A stretch of 64,000 nt of DNA from Rhodospirillales bacterium (GTDB taxonomy: Bacteria; Pseudomonadota; Alphaproteobacteria; Reyranellales; Reyranellaceae): assembly GCA_016699855.1 (NCBI GenBank), contig CP064988.1, positions 2,508,501-2,572,500 of the forward strand. The letters are read 5' to 3'. Of this stretch, positions 12,344 through 20,786 are shown piece by piece; the stretch's first letter is position 1, and every line of letters starts with the position of its first letter. The notes beneath the pieces are model-generated. The model had not been told where the DNA came from and did no database searches. It saw nothing but the letters and a program-made list of their open reading frames with translations. The position numbers and the translations under genes were made by a program.

Positions 12344-12465
12344 GACCCGCATCGCCGCGTATCCGGCCCCTGAAGCGCTTCATACCTTGCGGTCCGCACC
12401 GGGCATACAACGGTGGCCATCAGCACGGCGGTGGTCGCCGGAGCGGACCGAAAAGGGAGAACGTC

Positions 12466-12603
12466 ATGAGGAAGTTCGCGCTCGCGCTTCTGCTCGCCGC
12501 CGGTATCGGCTCGGTCGGCGTCGCGGTGGCCGCCTCCTTCTCGCCGGCCGAGGCGGCCTGCCACAACTACCGCACCAGCCGCTTCCACACCGGCGTCTGC
12601 TGA
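12466..12603 (+). CDS. 45-residue secreted peptide
   Basis: Short ORF with an excellent signal peptide (MRKFALALLLAAGIGSVGVA, cleavage probably near EAA) leaving a mature part of roughly a dozen residues containing two cysteines (ACHNYRTSRFHTGVC), probably one disulfide. AGGGAGA is placed five to six nt before the ATG, and an intrinsic-terminator-like hairpin follows 20 nt after the stop. Together these make a real monocistronic gene likely despite the size. Function unknown. Confidence 0.6.
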   Translation: MRKFALALLLAAGIGSVGVAVAASFSPAEAACHNYRTSRFHTGVC

Positions 12604-12622
12604 GCCCGACGCCAAGCCCGGT

Positions 12623-12656
12623 GAAAGCCCCGCCGCCCCTCCGCGACGGGGCTTTC
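12623..12656 (+). terminator. Rho-independent terminator-like hairpin
   Basis: Perfect 10-bp stem, GAAAGCCCCG at 12623-12632 and CGGGGCTTTC at 12647-12656, with a 14-nt loop, starting 20 nt after the stop codon of the 45-residue peptide gene. The downstream sequence has only a short T run (CTTTC inside the arm), typical of GC-rich genomes. Confidence 0.65.
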
Positions 12657-12686
12657 TCGTCCGGTCTTCGTCCTACCGTCCCGCCT

Positions 12687-12860
12687 CCCCCGTCATCGGG
12701 GGAGAAGGTGCCCGGAGGTACGCCGCGGCGACCGCGGCGGGGTTTAGGGGTCTTCGTCCTCGCGTACGATTGGCGTGCGCGATGCCGGCGATCACGCGGG
12801 GCCGCGGCAACGCGCGCCTCATCCGGCGTTCCGGGCCACCTTCTCCCCCGACGACGGGGA
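12687..12860. repeat. Long inverted pair of C/G-run repeats
   Basis: The arm at about 12687-12715 (CCCCCGTCATCGGGGG then AGAAGGTGCCCGG) is mirrored by the arm at 12831-12860 (CCGGGCCACC then TTCTCCCCCGACGACGGGG), with about 115 nt between them. Each arm also contains its own small palindrome. It belongs to the same loose family as the repeats at 3713, 36403 and 56490. It lies in the 511-nt gene-free gap 12604-13114 between convergent genes. Confidence 0.6.
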
Positions 12861-12911
12861 AGAAGGGAAGAGAGCAAAGCCGCCCCTCCGCGGCGTCGTT
12901 TCACCTGTCCG

Positions 12912-13008
12912 GACCGCGCGGTCCGACCTCCACGCGCTAGACGATGGCATGGCATCACCAGACGGCGGGTCCGTACGGGAAGGATGGTGTCGGCGTCCCG
13001 TGCGGACC
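12912..13008. repeat. 16-bp palindrome and adjacent 13-bp stem
   Basis: CGGACCGCGCGGTCCG at 12912-12927 is a perfect 16-bp palindrome. Further on, GGTCCGTACGGGA (12968-12980) pairs with TCCCGTGCGGACC (12996-13008) with one G-U-type mismatch and a 15-nt loop. Both share the GGTCC/GGACC core. They could be transcription-end structures for the convergent corC and peptide genes, or a protein-binding site. No gene is seen in the rest of this gap. Confidence 0.4.
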
Positions 13009-13114
13009 GCGGCACCCGCCTGTAAGCGGGCTACCCGGTCCAAAACCCGATATCGCACGTCGATGAAAAAAGACCGCGCCGCGCGCGCGGATCGCGACGA
13101 CGGCGCGGACGCGC

Positions 13115-14041
13115 TCAGCCGCTGTCGGGTGTCGCGTTGGGCGCCGGCACCGAGGCGGCGGGGCGCGGCAGACGCACCCTGAGGCGGCGGATGCGGCGCG
13201 GATCGACGTCGACGATCTCGAACTCGACGCCGGAGGGGTGCCGGACCACCTCGCCGCGCTGCGGGATGCGGCCGGCCAGCGAGAAGATCAGCCCGCCCAG
13301 CGTGTCGACCTCGCCGCGCTCCTCGTCGCTGAGCAACGCGCCGGCGACCTCCTCGAAGGCGCCGATCGGAGTGCGGCCGGTGGCGTCGAAGGCGCCGTCG
13401 GCGCGCGCCACCAGGCCGGCGGTCTGCTCGATGTCGTGCTCGTCCTCGATCTCGCCGACGATCTCCTCGACCAGGTCCTCGATGGTGACCAGCCCGTCGG
13501 TGCCGCCGAACTCGTCGACGACCAGCGCCATGTGGACGCGCTGGCGGCGCATGTCGAGCAGCATGTCCGACACCGGCATGGTCGGCGCCACGAAGCTGAC
13601 GCGCCGCAGCACGTCGCGCAGATGGAAGCGCCGGCCGCTGCCCCAGTACGACAGCACGTCCTTGATGTGGACCATGCCGATGACGTCGTCGAGCGACTCG
13701 CGGTAGACCGGATAGCGCGAATGCGCCTCGCGCTGGATCAGCTTGACGGTGTCCTCGAGCGGGGTGTCGATCGCGACGCCGACGATGTCGACGCGCGGCA
13801 CCATGACGTCGGACACGGTCTTGGCGCGCAAGGTGAGGATGTTGGCGAGCAGCGCCCGCTCCTCCTCGCCGATCACCGGCTCGCCGGCCGGCGCGTCGCG
13901 CAGCGACGGCGTCTCCTCGACGATCTCCTCGATCGCCTCGCGCAGCTCGACGCCGCGGTCGCGCCGCCGCAGCCGGCGGATCAGGCGGCGGAGCGGGCCT
14001 GCCTCGCCGCCGGGACTTCGGTCGGAGCCGGGATCGGACAT
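13115..14041 (-). CDS. corC: CorC/TlyC-type CBS-pair protein
   Basis: Cytosolic 308-residue member of the hemolysin/CorC family: a short N-terminal region, two CBS domains (about residues 75-200, including TVSDVMVPRVDIVGV and MALVVDEFGGTDGLVTIEDL) and a C-terminal CorC/HlyC transporter-associated domain. The large DUF21 membrane domain is absent, as in the CorC branch. In alphaproteobacteria this gene usually follows ybeY; here ybeY is about 22 kb away. It ends the fur-olsB-olsA-corC run, 31 nt after olsA. Role: magnesium/cobalt efflux or envelope stress by family, not shown here. Confidence 0.9.
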   Translation of the reverse strand: MSDPGSDRSPGGEAGPLRRLIRRLRRRDRGVELREAIEEIVEETPSLRDAPAGEPVIGEEERALLANILTLRAKTVSDVMVPRVDIVGVAIDTPLEDTVKLIQREAHSRYPVYRESLDDVIGMVHIKDVLSYWGSGRRFHLRDVLRRVSFVAPTMPVSDMLLDMRRQRVHMALVVDEFGGTDGLVTIEDLVEEIVGEIEDEHDIEQTAGLVARADGAFDATGRTPIGAFEEVAGALLSDEERGEVDTLGGLIFSLAGRIPQRGEVVRHPSGVEFEIVDVDPRRIRRLRVRLPRPAASVPAPNATPDSG

Positions 14042-14072
14042 GGCGCGATTATAGGGGATACCGGCGGCGGCG

Positions 14073-14885
14073 TCAGGCCGACCGCGGCGGCAGCTCCTCG
14101 TAGCGGCCGCGGTTGATCGCCTGCAGGGCGCGCGACACCACCTTGAAGCAGTGGTCGTTCAGGCGTTTGCGGTCGCCGTGCGCGTCGATCACCGTCGGGG
14201 GGTGGAAGACGACCACCGCGGCCACCTCGCCCAGCGCCACCATGCTCCAGAGGTGGGAGGCCAGCTCCATGTCGCCATACCAGGCGTAGTAGGGCCGGCA
14301 CAGCCGGCCCAGCGGGATGCCGTCGAGCCGCGCGTAGGTGATGGTCACCGGCTGCACCCGGACGTGGTGCCCGTGCTCGGAGAGCTGGGCGGCCGCCAGG
14401 AAGGAGCTGCGGAACGGCAGCACGCGCGTGCCGTCCCCGCTGGTTCCCTCGGGGAACAGCACGAGGTTGTCGCCGCGCTCGAGCCGCTCCTGCATCTCGT
14501 CGCGGCCGGCGCCGGTGGCGCGCGGCCGGCGCTCGACGAACACCGAGCCCTGCAGCTTCGCGAGCCAGCCGAAGAACGGCCAGCGCGCGACCTCGGACTT
14601 GGCGACGAACGACATCGGCGCCACGGTCGAGAGCACCTCGATGTCGAGGTAGGAGACGTGGTTCGACACGAACAGCGTGGCGCCCTCGCGCGCCGGCACG
14701 CCGTGGATCTCGATGCGGATGCCGAGGATGCGGCACACGACGCGGTGGTAGACGACCGGCAGCCAGAGATAGACCGGCCGCAGCCGCAGCAGCACGGCGA
14801 GCGCCTGCACCGGCATCAGCGGCAGCGTCCAAAGCGCGTAGATCAGGAGGCGCAACGCGCCGCGGGCCGGCGAGCCGATGGTCAC
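14073..14885 (-). CDS. olsA: 1-acyl-glycerol-3-phosphate/lyso-ornithine-lipid acyltransferase
   Basis: PlsC-family membrane acyltransferase of 270 residues with N-terminal hydrophobic helices (about 10-45). The catalytic motif NHVSYLD (NHx4D) lies at about residues 92-98, and the acceptor-binding motif FPEGTSGDGT at about 163-172. It starts with GTG 22 nt after the olsB stop codon. Adjacency to an OlsB-type N-acyltransferase strongly suggests OlsA, which adds the second acyl chain to lyso-ornithine lipid. A general PlsC role in phosphatidic acid synthesis is the alternative. Confidence 0.85.
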   Translation of the reverse strand: MTIGSPARGALRLLIYALWTLPLMPVQALAVLLRLRPVYLWLPVVYHRVVCRILGIRIEIHGVPAREGATLFVSNHVSYLDIEVLSTVAPMSFVAKSEVARWPFFGWLAKLQGSVFVERRPRATGAGRDEMQERLERGDNLVLFPEGTSGDGTRVLPFRSSFLAAAQLSEHGHHVRVQPVTITYARLDGIPLGRLCRPYYAWYGDMELASHLWSMVALGEVAAVVVFHPPTVIDAHGDRKRLNDHCFKVVSRALQAINRGRYEELPPRSA

Positions 14886-14907
14886 GCCGGCCGGTCCGCC
14901 CGCCGCG

Positions 14908-15750
14908 TCATCCCGCCTCGGTCTCGCGCGCGCCGCGCTCGTAGTGTCGGTGGTACTTCTCGGTGATCAGGTCGGTCTTCACGACGATGAAGACGTCGGT
15001 GGTGTCGAACTGCGCGTCGATCACCGCGCCGTCGCCGACGAAGCCGCCGAGCCGCAGGTAGCCCTTGATCAGCGGCGGCACCTCGCGCTCGGCCGCCTTG
15101 GCGTCGTAGGAGCCGACCGGCAGCACGTCCATCTCGACGTAGCGCTCCGGCAGCGCCCGCGCGCACAGCGCCGGCGGCGCCAGGTGGCGGTGCCGGAGGT
15201 ACGACAGCGGCCGCGCGAGACGCGCCGGATCGGCGCCCGGCAGGCTGGCGCAGCCGAACATGACCTCGATCTCGTAGCGCGAGATGTAGGTGGCGATGCC
15301 GCGCCACAGCAGGTTCATCGCCGTCATCCCGCGGGCCGAGGCGTCGATGCAGGAACGGCCCAGCTCGAGTACCTCGCCCGGCCAGTCGAGCATCACGCCG
15401 ATATCGTACTCGGCCGCCGAGTAGAACCGGCCGACGCGGGCGGCGACGGGACGGCGGATCAGGCGGTAGGTGCCGACGATCGACGCCAGCCCGCCGCGGC
15501 GGCGGTCGAGCACCAGAAGATGGTCGCACAGCGCGTCGTACTCGTCGGCGTCGCGCCGGCGCGCCGCCGCCTCGGGCGACGGCTTGGCGGTCATCTCCTC
15601 GTAGAACACGCGGTAGCGCAGCGCCTGGGCCGCGTCGACCTCGGCCTCGTCGCGCGCCAGACGCACCTCGAAATCGCCCGCGACGATCGGCGCGAGGGCG
15701 TCGGCGCCCGGCCGCGCCCCGGCGGAACGGTCGATGGCGGCGCTGTTCAT
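14908..15750 (-). CDS. olsB: Ornithine N-acyltransferase (OlsB-like, GNAT fold)
   Basis: A 280-residue acyl-ACP-dependent N-acyltransferase that makes lyso-ornithine lipid from 3-hydroxyacyl-ACP and ornithine. The family hallmark is the segment ALRYRVFYEEM near residue 45, followed by DHLLVLD and VGTYRLIR, then LELGRSCID. This region is usually annotated as hemolysin-like GNAT. ATG at 15750 is used; ATG at 15759 would add three residues (MGP). It sits directly between fur and olsA. Ornithine lipids often replace phospholipids under phosphate limitation; no Pho box was identified. Confidence 0.85.
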   Translation of the reverse strand: MNSAAIDRSAGARPGADALAPIVAGDFEVRLARDEAEVDAAQALRYRVFYEEMTAKPSPEAAARRRDADEYDALCDHLLVLDRRRGGLASIVGTYRLIRRPVAARVGRFYSAAEYDIGVMLDWPGEVLELGRSCIDASARGMTAMNLLWRGIATYISRYEIEVMFGCASLPGADPARLARPLSYLRHRHLAPPALCARALPERYVEMDVLPVGSYDAKAAEREVPPLIKGYLRLGGFVGDGAVIDAQFDTTDVFIVVKTDLITEKYHRHYERGARETEAG

Positions 15751-15785
15751 GGGGCCCATTATCGGGCGTCGGGCAACGGCGGCAA

Positions 15786-16229
15786 CTATTTGTTTTTCGG
15801 ACCGGAGCGGTCGCCCGGCTCGATCGGCACGGCGTAGAGCTCGAGCCGGTGGTCGACCAGGCGGTAGCCCAGCTTGAGCGCGATGCGGCGCTGCAGCTCC
15901 TCGATCTCCGGATTCTCGAACTCGATCACGCGGCCCGACTGGATGTCGATCAGATGGTCGTGGTGGTGGTCGGTCGACTCCTCGTAGCGCGAGCGGCCGT
16001 CCCGGAAATCGTGGCGCTCGAGGATGTCGGCCTCCTCGAACAGGCGCACCGTCCGGTAGACCGTGGCGATCGAGATGCGCGGATCGACCTCCACGGCGCG
16101 GCGGTAGACCGCCTCGACATCGGGATGGTCGGTGGCCTCCGACAACACCCGCGCCACGACGCGGCGCTGACCCGTCATCTTGAGACCCTTCTCGAGGCAT
16201 TTTTCCTCGAGGCGGGAGCGGTCCGTCAC
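15786..16229 (-). CDS. fur: Fur-family metal-responsive repressor
   Basis: A 147-residue winged-helix regulator. N-terminal domain with recognition-helix region (about residues 50-70, SIATVYRTVRLFEEADI), then the His-rich hinge DHHHDHLID that forms the metal site, and a dimerisation domain. It lacks the C-terminal CxxC pairs found in E. coli Fur, as is common in alphaproteobacteria, so Fur versus Mur (manganese) cannot be decided by sequence alone. GTG at 16229 is chosen because GGAGG lies seven nucleotides upstream. In many relatives it follows tsaB-rimI; here a TusA-like gene on the other strand intervenes. Confidence 0.92.
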   Translation of the reverse strand: MTDRSRLEEKCLEKGLKMTGQRRVVARVLSEATDHPDVEAVYRRAVEVDPRISIATVYRTVRLFEEADILERHDFRDGRSRYEESTDHHHDHLIDIQSGRVIEFENPEIEELQRRIALKLGYRLVDHRLELYAVPIEPGDRSGPKNK

Positions 16230-16561
16230 GGCGCGTCCTCCACGTCGGGCGAATCGTTGATCGTCGGCGTCCGGGCGCCGTCGAGCGCCGAGGTCGTCAG
16301 GCGGCGGCGCGGCGGCCGGCGGGCGCCGCATGCATCCGCTGGACCAAACTCGGCACGTCGCCGGCCGGGACGGAGCTCTTCGACACGCGGGCAGCCACGA
16401 TCCGGGTCGTCGACGCGGGACGGTCGGAAGACGATGTGCCGGCGACGTTCATGTTGTCCTTCGAAGATCCGGCGCCGAAAGCGGCGTTAAAACGGGTATA
16501 TTCCGCTCCGCGACCGCGATCAACACGGGGTTTCCGCCCGCTTGCGCAGGAAGAGTCAGCA
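16230..16561. other. Divergent intergenic region fur / tusA-like
   Basis: 332 nt separating fur (minus) and the TusA-like gene (plus). The only suggestive element is TATATT at 16497-16502, a fair plus-strand -10 box about 60 nt before the TusA-like start; no good -35 is visible at the right distance. No Fur box was recognised. No supported gene lies here. Confidence 0.4.
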
Positions 16562-16798
16562 TTGACGCCCGATTCCGAGATCGACATCACCGCCGACGTC
16601 TGCCCGATGACGTTCGTGCGGGTGAAGCTGGCGCTGGAACGCCTGCCGGCGGGCGCGTTGCTGGGCGTGCGCCTGAACGCCGGCGAGCCGCTACGCAACG
16701 TGCCCCGCGCGGTGGCGGCGGAAGGCCACGTCGTGCTGCGCCAGGAGCCGGAGACCGCTGGCGGCGGCGTGCATCGATTGTTGATCCGCCGGGCCTGA
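16562..16798 (+). CDS. TusA/SirA-like sulfur-carrier family protein
   Basis: A 78-residue protein with the TusA-family nucleotide of sequence ITADVCPMTFVRVKLALERL, where Cys is in the position of the sulfur-carrying cysteine, followed by LRNVPRAVAAEGH and a C-terminal beta strand. TTG at 16562 is preferred over an ATG 42 codons upstream: it gives the usual family length (about 75-85 residues) and has GGAAGAG eight nucleotides before it. Proposed role: persulfide transfer for tRNA thiolation, molybdenum cofactor or selenium/sulfur relay. Convergent with rimI, 10 nt apart. Confidence 0.8.
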   Translation: MTPDSEIDITADVCPMTFVRVKLALERLPAGALLGVRLNAGEPLRNVPRAVAAEGHVVLRQEPETAGGGVHRLLIRRA

Positions 16799-16808
16799 TC
16801 GCGGCGGT

Positions 16809-17273
16809 TCACGCGAGCGGCGCCCGCAGCACCAGCGCGTCGACGCGCGTCCCGCCGCCGCGGGCGTAGTAGCCCGTCCGTCGTCCGACCGTCGCGAAGC
16901 CGGCACTCCGGTAGAGCGCCAGCGCGGCGGCGTTGTCGGCGGCGACCTCGAGGAACGCCGCGGCGGCGCCGGCCCGCCGCCACGATTCCAGCGCCACCGT
17001 CACAAGTCGCCGCGCCAGGCCCGCGCGGCGCGACGCCGGCGCGACGCCGAGGGTGATGATCTCCGCCTCGTCGGCCGCCACGCGCCAGACGATGAAACCG
17101 GCGGGCGCGCCGTCGGCCGCGGCGGCGATGGATCCGCCACAGGCCCGCGCCGACAACAACGCCGCGAACTCGCCCGCCGACCAGGCGCGCTCCCACGGCT
17201 CGGCGAAGGCGGCGCGGTAGAGCGCCGCGAGAGCGCCGGCATCGTCGGCCACCGCCGGCCGTAGCGTGGTCAC
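16809..17273 (-). CDS. rimI: Ribosomal protein S18-alanine N-acetyltransferase
   Basis: GNAT acetyltransferase of 154 residues with the acetyl-CoA loop LGVAPASRRAGLARRL (about residues 74-89) and the C-terminal ALALYRSAGF...GYYARGG signature. It starts with GTG at 17273, overlapping the tsaB stop codon (GTGA), the conserved tsaB-rimI coupling. The recognition of RimI rests mainly on this synteny, because GNAT sequences alone are promiscuous. Confidence 0.88.
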   Translation of the reverse strand: MTTLRPAVADDAGALAALYRAAFAEPWERAWSAGEFAALLSARACGGSIAAAADGAPAGFIVWRVAADEAEIITLGVAPASRRAGLARRLVTVALESWRRAGAAAAFLEVAADNAAALALYRSAGFATVGRRTGYYARGGGTRVDALVLRAPLA

Positions 17274-18010
17274 GCGCCGCCCGCGGCGCGCGGCGGCGAC
17301 GGCGTCGCCTCGGCGGCGCGCAGATAGAGCGGCCGGGGCATCCCGTCGGCGGCGTTGCGCGCGCGCCACGAAGCGGGATCGTCGCGCGCCGCCAACGCCG
17401 CCAACACGACGACGTCGGGGATGACCGGCCCGTCGCCGACCCGCGCGTCGACGCCCGTCGCCGCGAGCCGGGCCGCGAGAGCGGGCGCGCCGTCGCCGAG
17501 AATCACCGCCGGCCGGCCGGCCAGCCGCGCCGCGACGGCGCGCGCGTCGCCGACGAACGGCGCGCCGGCGTCGCACGCCGTATCGGCCAGCGCGACATAG
17601 AAATCGTCTCGGCGCGTATCGATCGCGGCGACCAGCGTGGCGCGGTCGGCGGCCGCGCGCGCGCGGTCGGCTTGCGAGGCGGCGGCGAGCACCACGCTCG
17701 TGGTCGATATGGCGGCGACGGGGATGTCCAGCGCCAGCGCCAGGCCGCGCGCCGTCGCCAGCGCGATGCGCACGCCCGTGAAACTGCCGGGGCCGGACGT
17801 GACGGCGACCAGCGACAGGGCCGCGGGCGCGACGCCGGCGGCGGCCAGCGCCGCCTCGATCATCGGCGCCAGCACGGCGGCGTGGCCGCGCTCCAGCGCG
17901 CGCGATTCGGAGGCCAGCGTCTCGACGCCGCCGGACGCGCCGACGCGCGCCACCGCCACGGAACAGGCGGCGCAGGCGGCATCGAAGGCGAGGATGAGGG
18001 GCGCGGGCAC
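17270..18010 (-). CDS. tsaB: tRNA t6A-modification protein TsaB
   Basis: A 246-residue ASKHA-fold partner of TsaD in threonylcarbamoyladenosine synthesis at tRNA position 37. N-terminal LILAFDAACAACSVAV and the characteristic SLVAVTSGPGSFTGVRIALA motif (about residues 62-81) identify it. It begins with GTG at 18010. It overlaps rimI by four bases, the usual arrangement. In the cytosol it forms the TsaB-TsaD-TsaE complex; the partners are not in the window. Confidence 0.93.
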   Translation of the reverse strand: MPAPLILAFDAACAACSVAVARVGASGGVETLASESRALERGHAAVLAPMIEAALAAAGVAPAALSLVAVTSGPGSFTGVRIALATARGLALALDIPVAAISTTSVVLAAASQADRARAAADRATLVAAIDTRRDDFYVALADTACDAGAPFVGDARAVAARLAGRPAVILGDGAPALAARLAATGVDARVGDGPVIPDVVVLAALAARDDPASWRARNAADGMPRPLYLRAAEATPSPPRAAGGA

Positions 18011-18077
18011 GATCCGCGTTCCTTAGAGCTTTTCACGGCCCGTGGAAACGCGGCGGCGGGGGCGCCGTGGATGGCCG

Positions 18078-19307
18078 CTACCCGTTCGCGCGGATGAAGT
18101 CGCGCACGCGCGGCATGATCTGCTCGCGCCAGCGGCGGCCGTTGAAGATGCCGTAGTGGCCGACGCCCTTCTGCTCGTAGTGCACGCGCCTCCCGGCCGG
18201 GATGTTCGGCGTCAGCGCGTGCGCCGCCTTGGTCTGGCCGACGCCGGAGATGTCGTCGAGCTCGCCCTCGACGGTCATCAGCGCCGGCTTGCGGATCGCC
18301 GACGGATCGATCTGCCGGCCGCCGGACACCCAGAGGCCGCGCGGTAGATGGTGCTCCTTGAACACGACCTGGATCGTGTCGAGGTAGAACTCCGCCGTCA
18401 GGTCCATGACCGCCAGGTACTCGTCGTAGAAGTCGCGGTGGCTCTCCGCCGAATCGCCGTCGCCGCGCACGAGGTGGTCGAACTGGCGCATGTGGGCGTT
18501 GATGTGGCGGTCCAGATTCATCGAGATGAAGCTGGTGAGCTGCATGAAGCCGGGATAGACGCGGCGCATCGCGCCGGGAAAGCCGAACGGCACCGACGAG
18601 ATGACGGTCTGGCGGAACCACATCATCGAATTGCGCATCGCCAGGTCGTTGGGGACGGTCGGGCTGAGACGGGTGTCGATCGGTCCGCCCATCAGCGTGA
18701 TCGATTTCGCCTGCATCGGATCGTCGGCCGCCGCCATCAGCGAGGCCGCGCCCATCACCGGCACCGACGGCTGGCACACCGCGATGACGTGGACGTCCGG
18801 GCCGAGGTAGCGCAGGAAGTCCGCGACGTAGTCGACATAGGTGTTGAGGTCGAAATTGCCGTCGACCAGCGGCACGTCGCGCGCGTCGAGCCAATCGGTG
18901 ATGTGCACGTCGTGCTCGGGCAGCAGCGCCTCGACCGTGCCGCGCAGCAGGGTGGCGTAGTGGCCGGACATCGGCGCCACCACGAGCACCTTCGGATCGT
19001 TCCGCGGCGGCAGGCCGCCGAGGTCGCGGCGGAAGCGCACGAGGTTGCAGAACGCCTTGCGGACGAGGATCTCCTCGTTGACCGCGACTTCGCGGCCGTC
19101 GACCTTGGTGGTCGGCAGATCGAACTCGGGCTTTCCGTAGTAGCGCGTCAGGCGCGACACGATCTCGGCGCTCGCCGCCATGGTCTTGCCGAACCATGTC
19201 GTCGACAGCGGGTTGGTCGGACTGCCGTAGATCTCACCGGCCAGGTCGGCGGCCCAACGGACGGGCTGCGAAAGCTGGCGGTTCGCGTGATAGAGCGAAT
19301 AGAGCAT
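18078..19307 (-). CDS. phaZ: Intracellular polyhydroxyalkanoate (PHB) depolymerase
   Basis: Alpha/beta-hydrolase of 409 residues that mobilises stored polyhydroxybutyrate. The N-terminus MLYSLYHANR and the internal APMSGHYATLLRGTVEALLPEHDVHITDW region are typical of PHB_depo_C-type intracellular depolymerases. The nucleophile lies in AVCQPSVPV, a cysteine/serine-type elbow of this family, and the C-terminal HYGIFNGRRWR carries the histidine. ATG at 19307 matches family N-termini; an upstream in-frame start at 19346 would add 13 residues. A promoter candidate lies at 19387-19414. Confidence 0.9.
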   Translation of the reverse strand: MLYSLYHANRQLSQPVRWAADLAGEIYGSPTNPLSTTWFGKTMAASAEIVSRLTRYYGKPEFDLPTTKVDGREVAVNEEILVRKAFCNLVRFRRDLGGLPPRNDPKVLVVAPMSGHYATLLRGTVEALLPEHDVHITDWLDARDVPLVDGNFDLNTYVDYVADFLRYLGPDVHVIAVCQPSVPVMGAASLMAAADDPMQAKSITLMGGPIDTRLSPTVPNDLAMRNSMMWFRQTVISSVPFGFPGAMRRVYPGFMQLTSFISMNLDRHINAHMRQFDHLVRGDGDSAESHRDFYDEYLAVMDLTAEFYLDTIQVVFKEHHLPRGLWVSGGRQIDPSAIRKPALMTVEGELDDISGVGQTKAAHALTPNIPAGRRVHYEQKGVGHYGIFNGRRWREQIMPRVRDFIRANG

Positions 19308-19386
19308 TGAGCGGTCACCCCGAGCGCCATCCAAAGAAGCGACCATTGCCGAATTCTTGGGCGCCGACGTCTTGGATTCCGCCGTT

Positions 19387-19414
19387 AAGATAGGCGAACG
19401 ATTCTAAATGTCAC
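19387..19414 (-). promoter_or_regulatory. Promoter candidate for phaZ
   Basis: Reading the minus strand, GTGACA (19414-19409) and TATCTT (19392-19387) are separated by 16 nt, matching sigma70 boxes at five and four of six positions. The site is in an unusually AT-rich patch 80 nt upstream of the phaZ start. Confidence 0.4.
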
Positions 19415-19536
19415 GCCCAATTGCGCAGCGCACAATTCCGCCTAAATCTATGTGTTTCAAATAGTTAGACGCCAACAACCGGTCTGCAGGCCGCGATGCG
19501 CGACCGCGATGCGACATTCCGATGACATCGACGGCC

Positions 19537-20133
19537 CTACATGTAGCGCTTTACAGCGGCGGCGATGTCCTCCGCCCGGCTCTGATGGCTGAAATGTTGG
19601 ACGAACCGGCCGTTGCGGTCGAGCAGATAGAAGATCGAGGAATGGTCCATCAGGTAGGGCGCGCCGTCCTTGCCTTCGACCTTGCGGTAGTAGACCCGGA
19701 ACGACTTCGCGACGGCCGCGATCTCGGCCGGCGTGCCGGTCAGGCCGATGAAGCGCGGCCCGAAATTGCCGACATAGTCCTTCAGGACCGCCGGGGTGTC
19801 GCGCTCCGGATCGACCGTCACGAGGACGACGTTGACCTTCTCGTCGGCCCCCTTGCCCAGCTGCTCCAGCGCCGTCTGCATCAGGAGCAGCGAGGTCGGG
19901 CAGACATCTGGACAGTAGGTGAATCCGAAATAGATCAGGGTCGGCTTGCCCTTGAAATCCGCCTCGGTGACGCGTTTGCCGTCGTGGTCGGTCAGGGTGA
20001 ACGGACCGCCGATGGCGACCTTGGCGCCGTCCGAGCGCGTCACGTCGACCACGATCCAGGCCGTGAAGGCGACGATCAGGACGACCCACAGTCCGAGGAT
20101 GATTTTGGCGCCGCGCGACATGGCGGCGAACAT
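19537..20133 (-). CDS. SCO1/SenC family copper-dependent assembly protein
   Basis: Membrane-anchored thioredoxin-fold protein of about 198 residues used in loading copper into cytochrome oxidase. An N-terminal helix (about residues 10-30) is followed by the metal/redox motif FGFTYCPDVCP (CxxxC, about residues 74-84) and the conserved histidine in LMDHSSIFYLLD. Start ATG at 20133 is chosen; ATG at 20121 is four codons shorter, and neither has a strong ribosome site. It fits with the other copper-handling genes in the window. Confidence 0.92.
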   Translation of the reverse strand: MFAAMSRGAKIILGLWVVLIVAFTAWIVVDVTRSDGAKVAIGGPFTLTDHDGKRVTEADFKGKPTLIYFGFTYCPDVCPTSLLLMQTALEQLGKGADEKVNVVLVTVDPERDTPAVLKDYVGNFGPRFIGLTGTPAEIAAVAKSFRVYYRKVEGKDGAPYLMDHSSIFYLLDRNGRFVQHFSHQSRAEDIAAAVKRYM

Positions 20134-20192
20134 GGCGAAGCCGCCGCCGGCGGGCAAGGGCGTCGGCGCCGCACATTCGCGCGAGCGGCGAG

Positions 20193-20585
20193 CTACGCGC
20201 GGCGCCGTCCACGACGCACCCACGCGTCATACTCCCGCCGCCACGACACGACGCTGCTGGGAAACGTCCGCGTCGCGTCGTCGTCGACGGTGTAGATCTT
20301 GCCCCATGGGCGGAACATGAAACCGCCGTAGAGGACGATGAATCCCGTCAGGTCGGCGATCTGGATCGTCGCCTGCATGCCGCGTTGCGCGACGCCGGCG
20401 GCGCTCCAGTCGCCCGGGGTCGGCGGCACGCTGCCGAGGATCAGCATCTGCGCCGTGCTGGTTCGTTCCATCGACCGCCAGACGCTGGGCGACGCGTCAC
20501 CCCGGAGATAGCCGACGATCGTGTCGCGCGCCCCGCCGGGATAGAAGTCGGGAACCGCCGTCTTAAGGTCATCGAACCACGCCAT
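20193..20585 (-). CDS. Hypothetical 130-residue protein
   Basis: Soluble-looking protein with a mid hydrophobic stretch (IADLTGFIVLYGGFMFRPWG, about residues 77-96) and a basic C-terminus. GGAGG lies five nucleotides before the ATG at 20585, supporting the start and the gene. It precedes the SCO1 gene by about 60 nt on the same strand. I do not recognise a family. Confidence 0.6.
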   Translation of the reverse strand: MAWFDDLKTAVPDFYPGGARDTIVGYLRGDASPSVWRSMERTSTAQMLILGSVPPTPGDWSAAGVAQRGMQATIQIADLTGFIVLYGGFMFRPWGKIYTVDDDATRTFPSSVVSWRREYDAWVRRGRRRA

Positions 20586-20786
20586 CGACGCCTCCATTGG
20601 GACCGGCGAACCACGCCCGACCGGAAACGGAGCGCGCCGCCGCCCGCGAAGGCTAGGGAGGGGTGTCTGGAAACGCGAGCGCAAATGGATGGGCCGCACG
20701 GCCGCCCCGGCGCGGAGGCGCGAGACGGCGGCGCGCCGACGCGGTATTCAGGCGGGCCCGCCCAATCCGCGCCCCGGAGCCGCCCG

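Noticed and set aside
13000..13060. Possible tRNA-like fold after the stem at 12968-13008
   Set aside because: No acceptor stem, T-loop or anticodon arm can be assembled.
16436..16561. N-terminal 42-residue extension of the TusA-like protein
   Set aside because: It gives a length unusual for the family, with no domain; the TTG at 16562 has a better-placed ribosome site.
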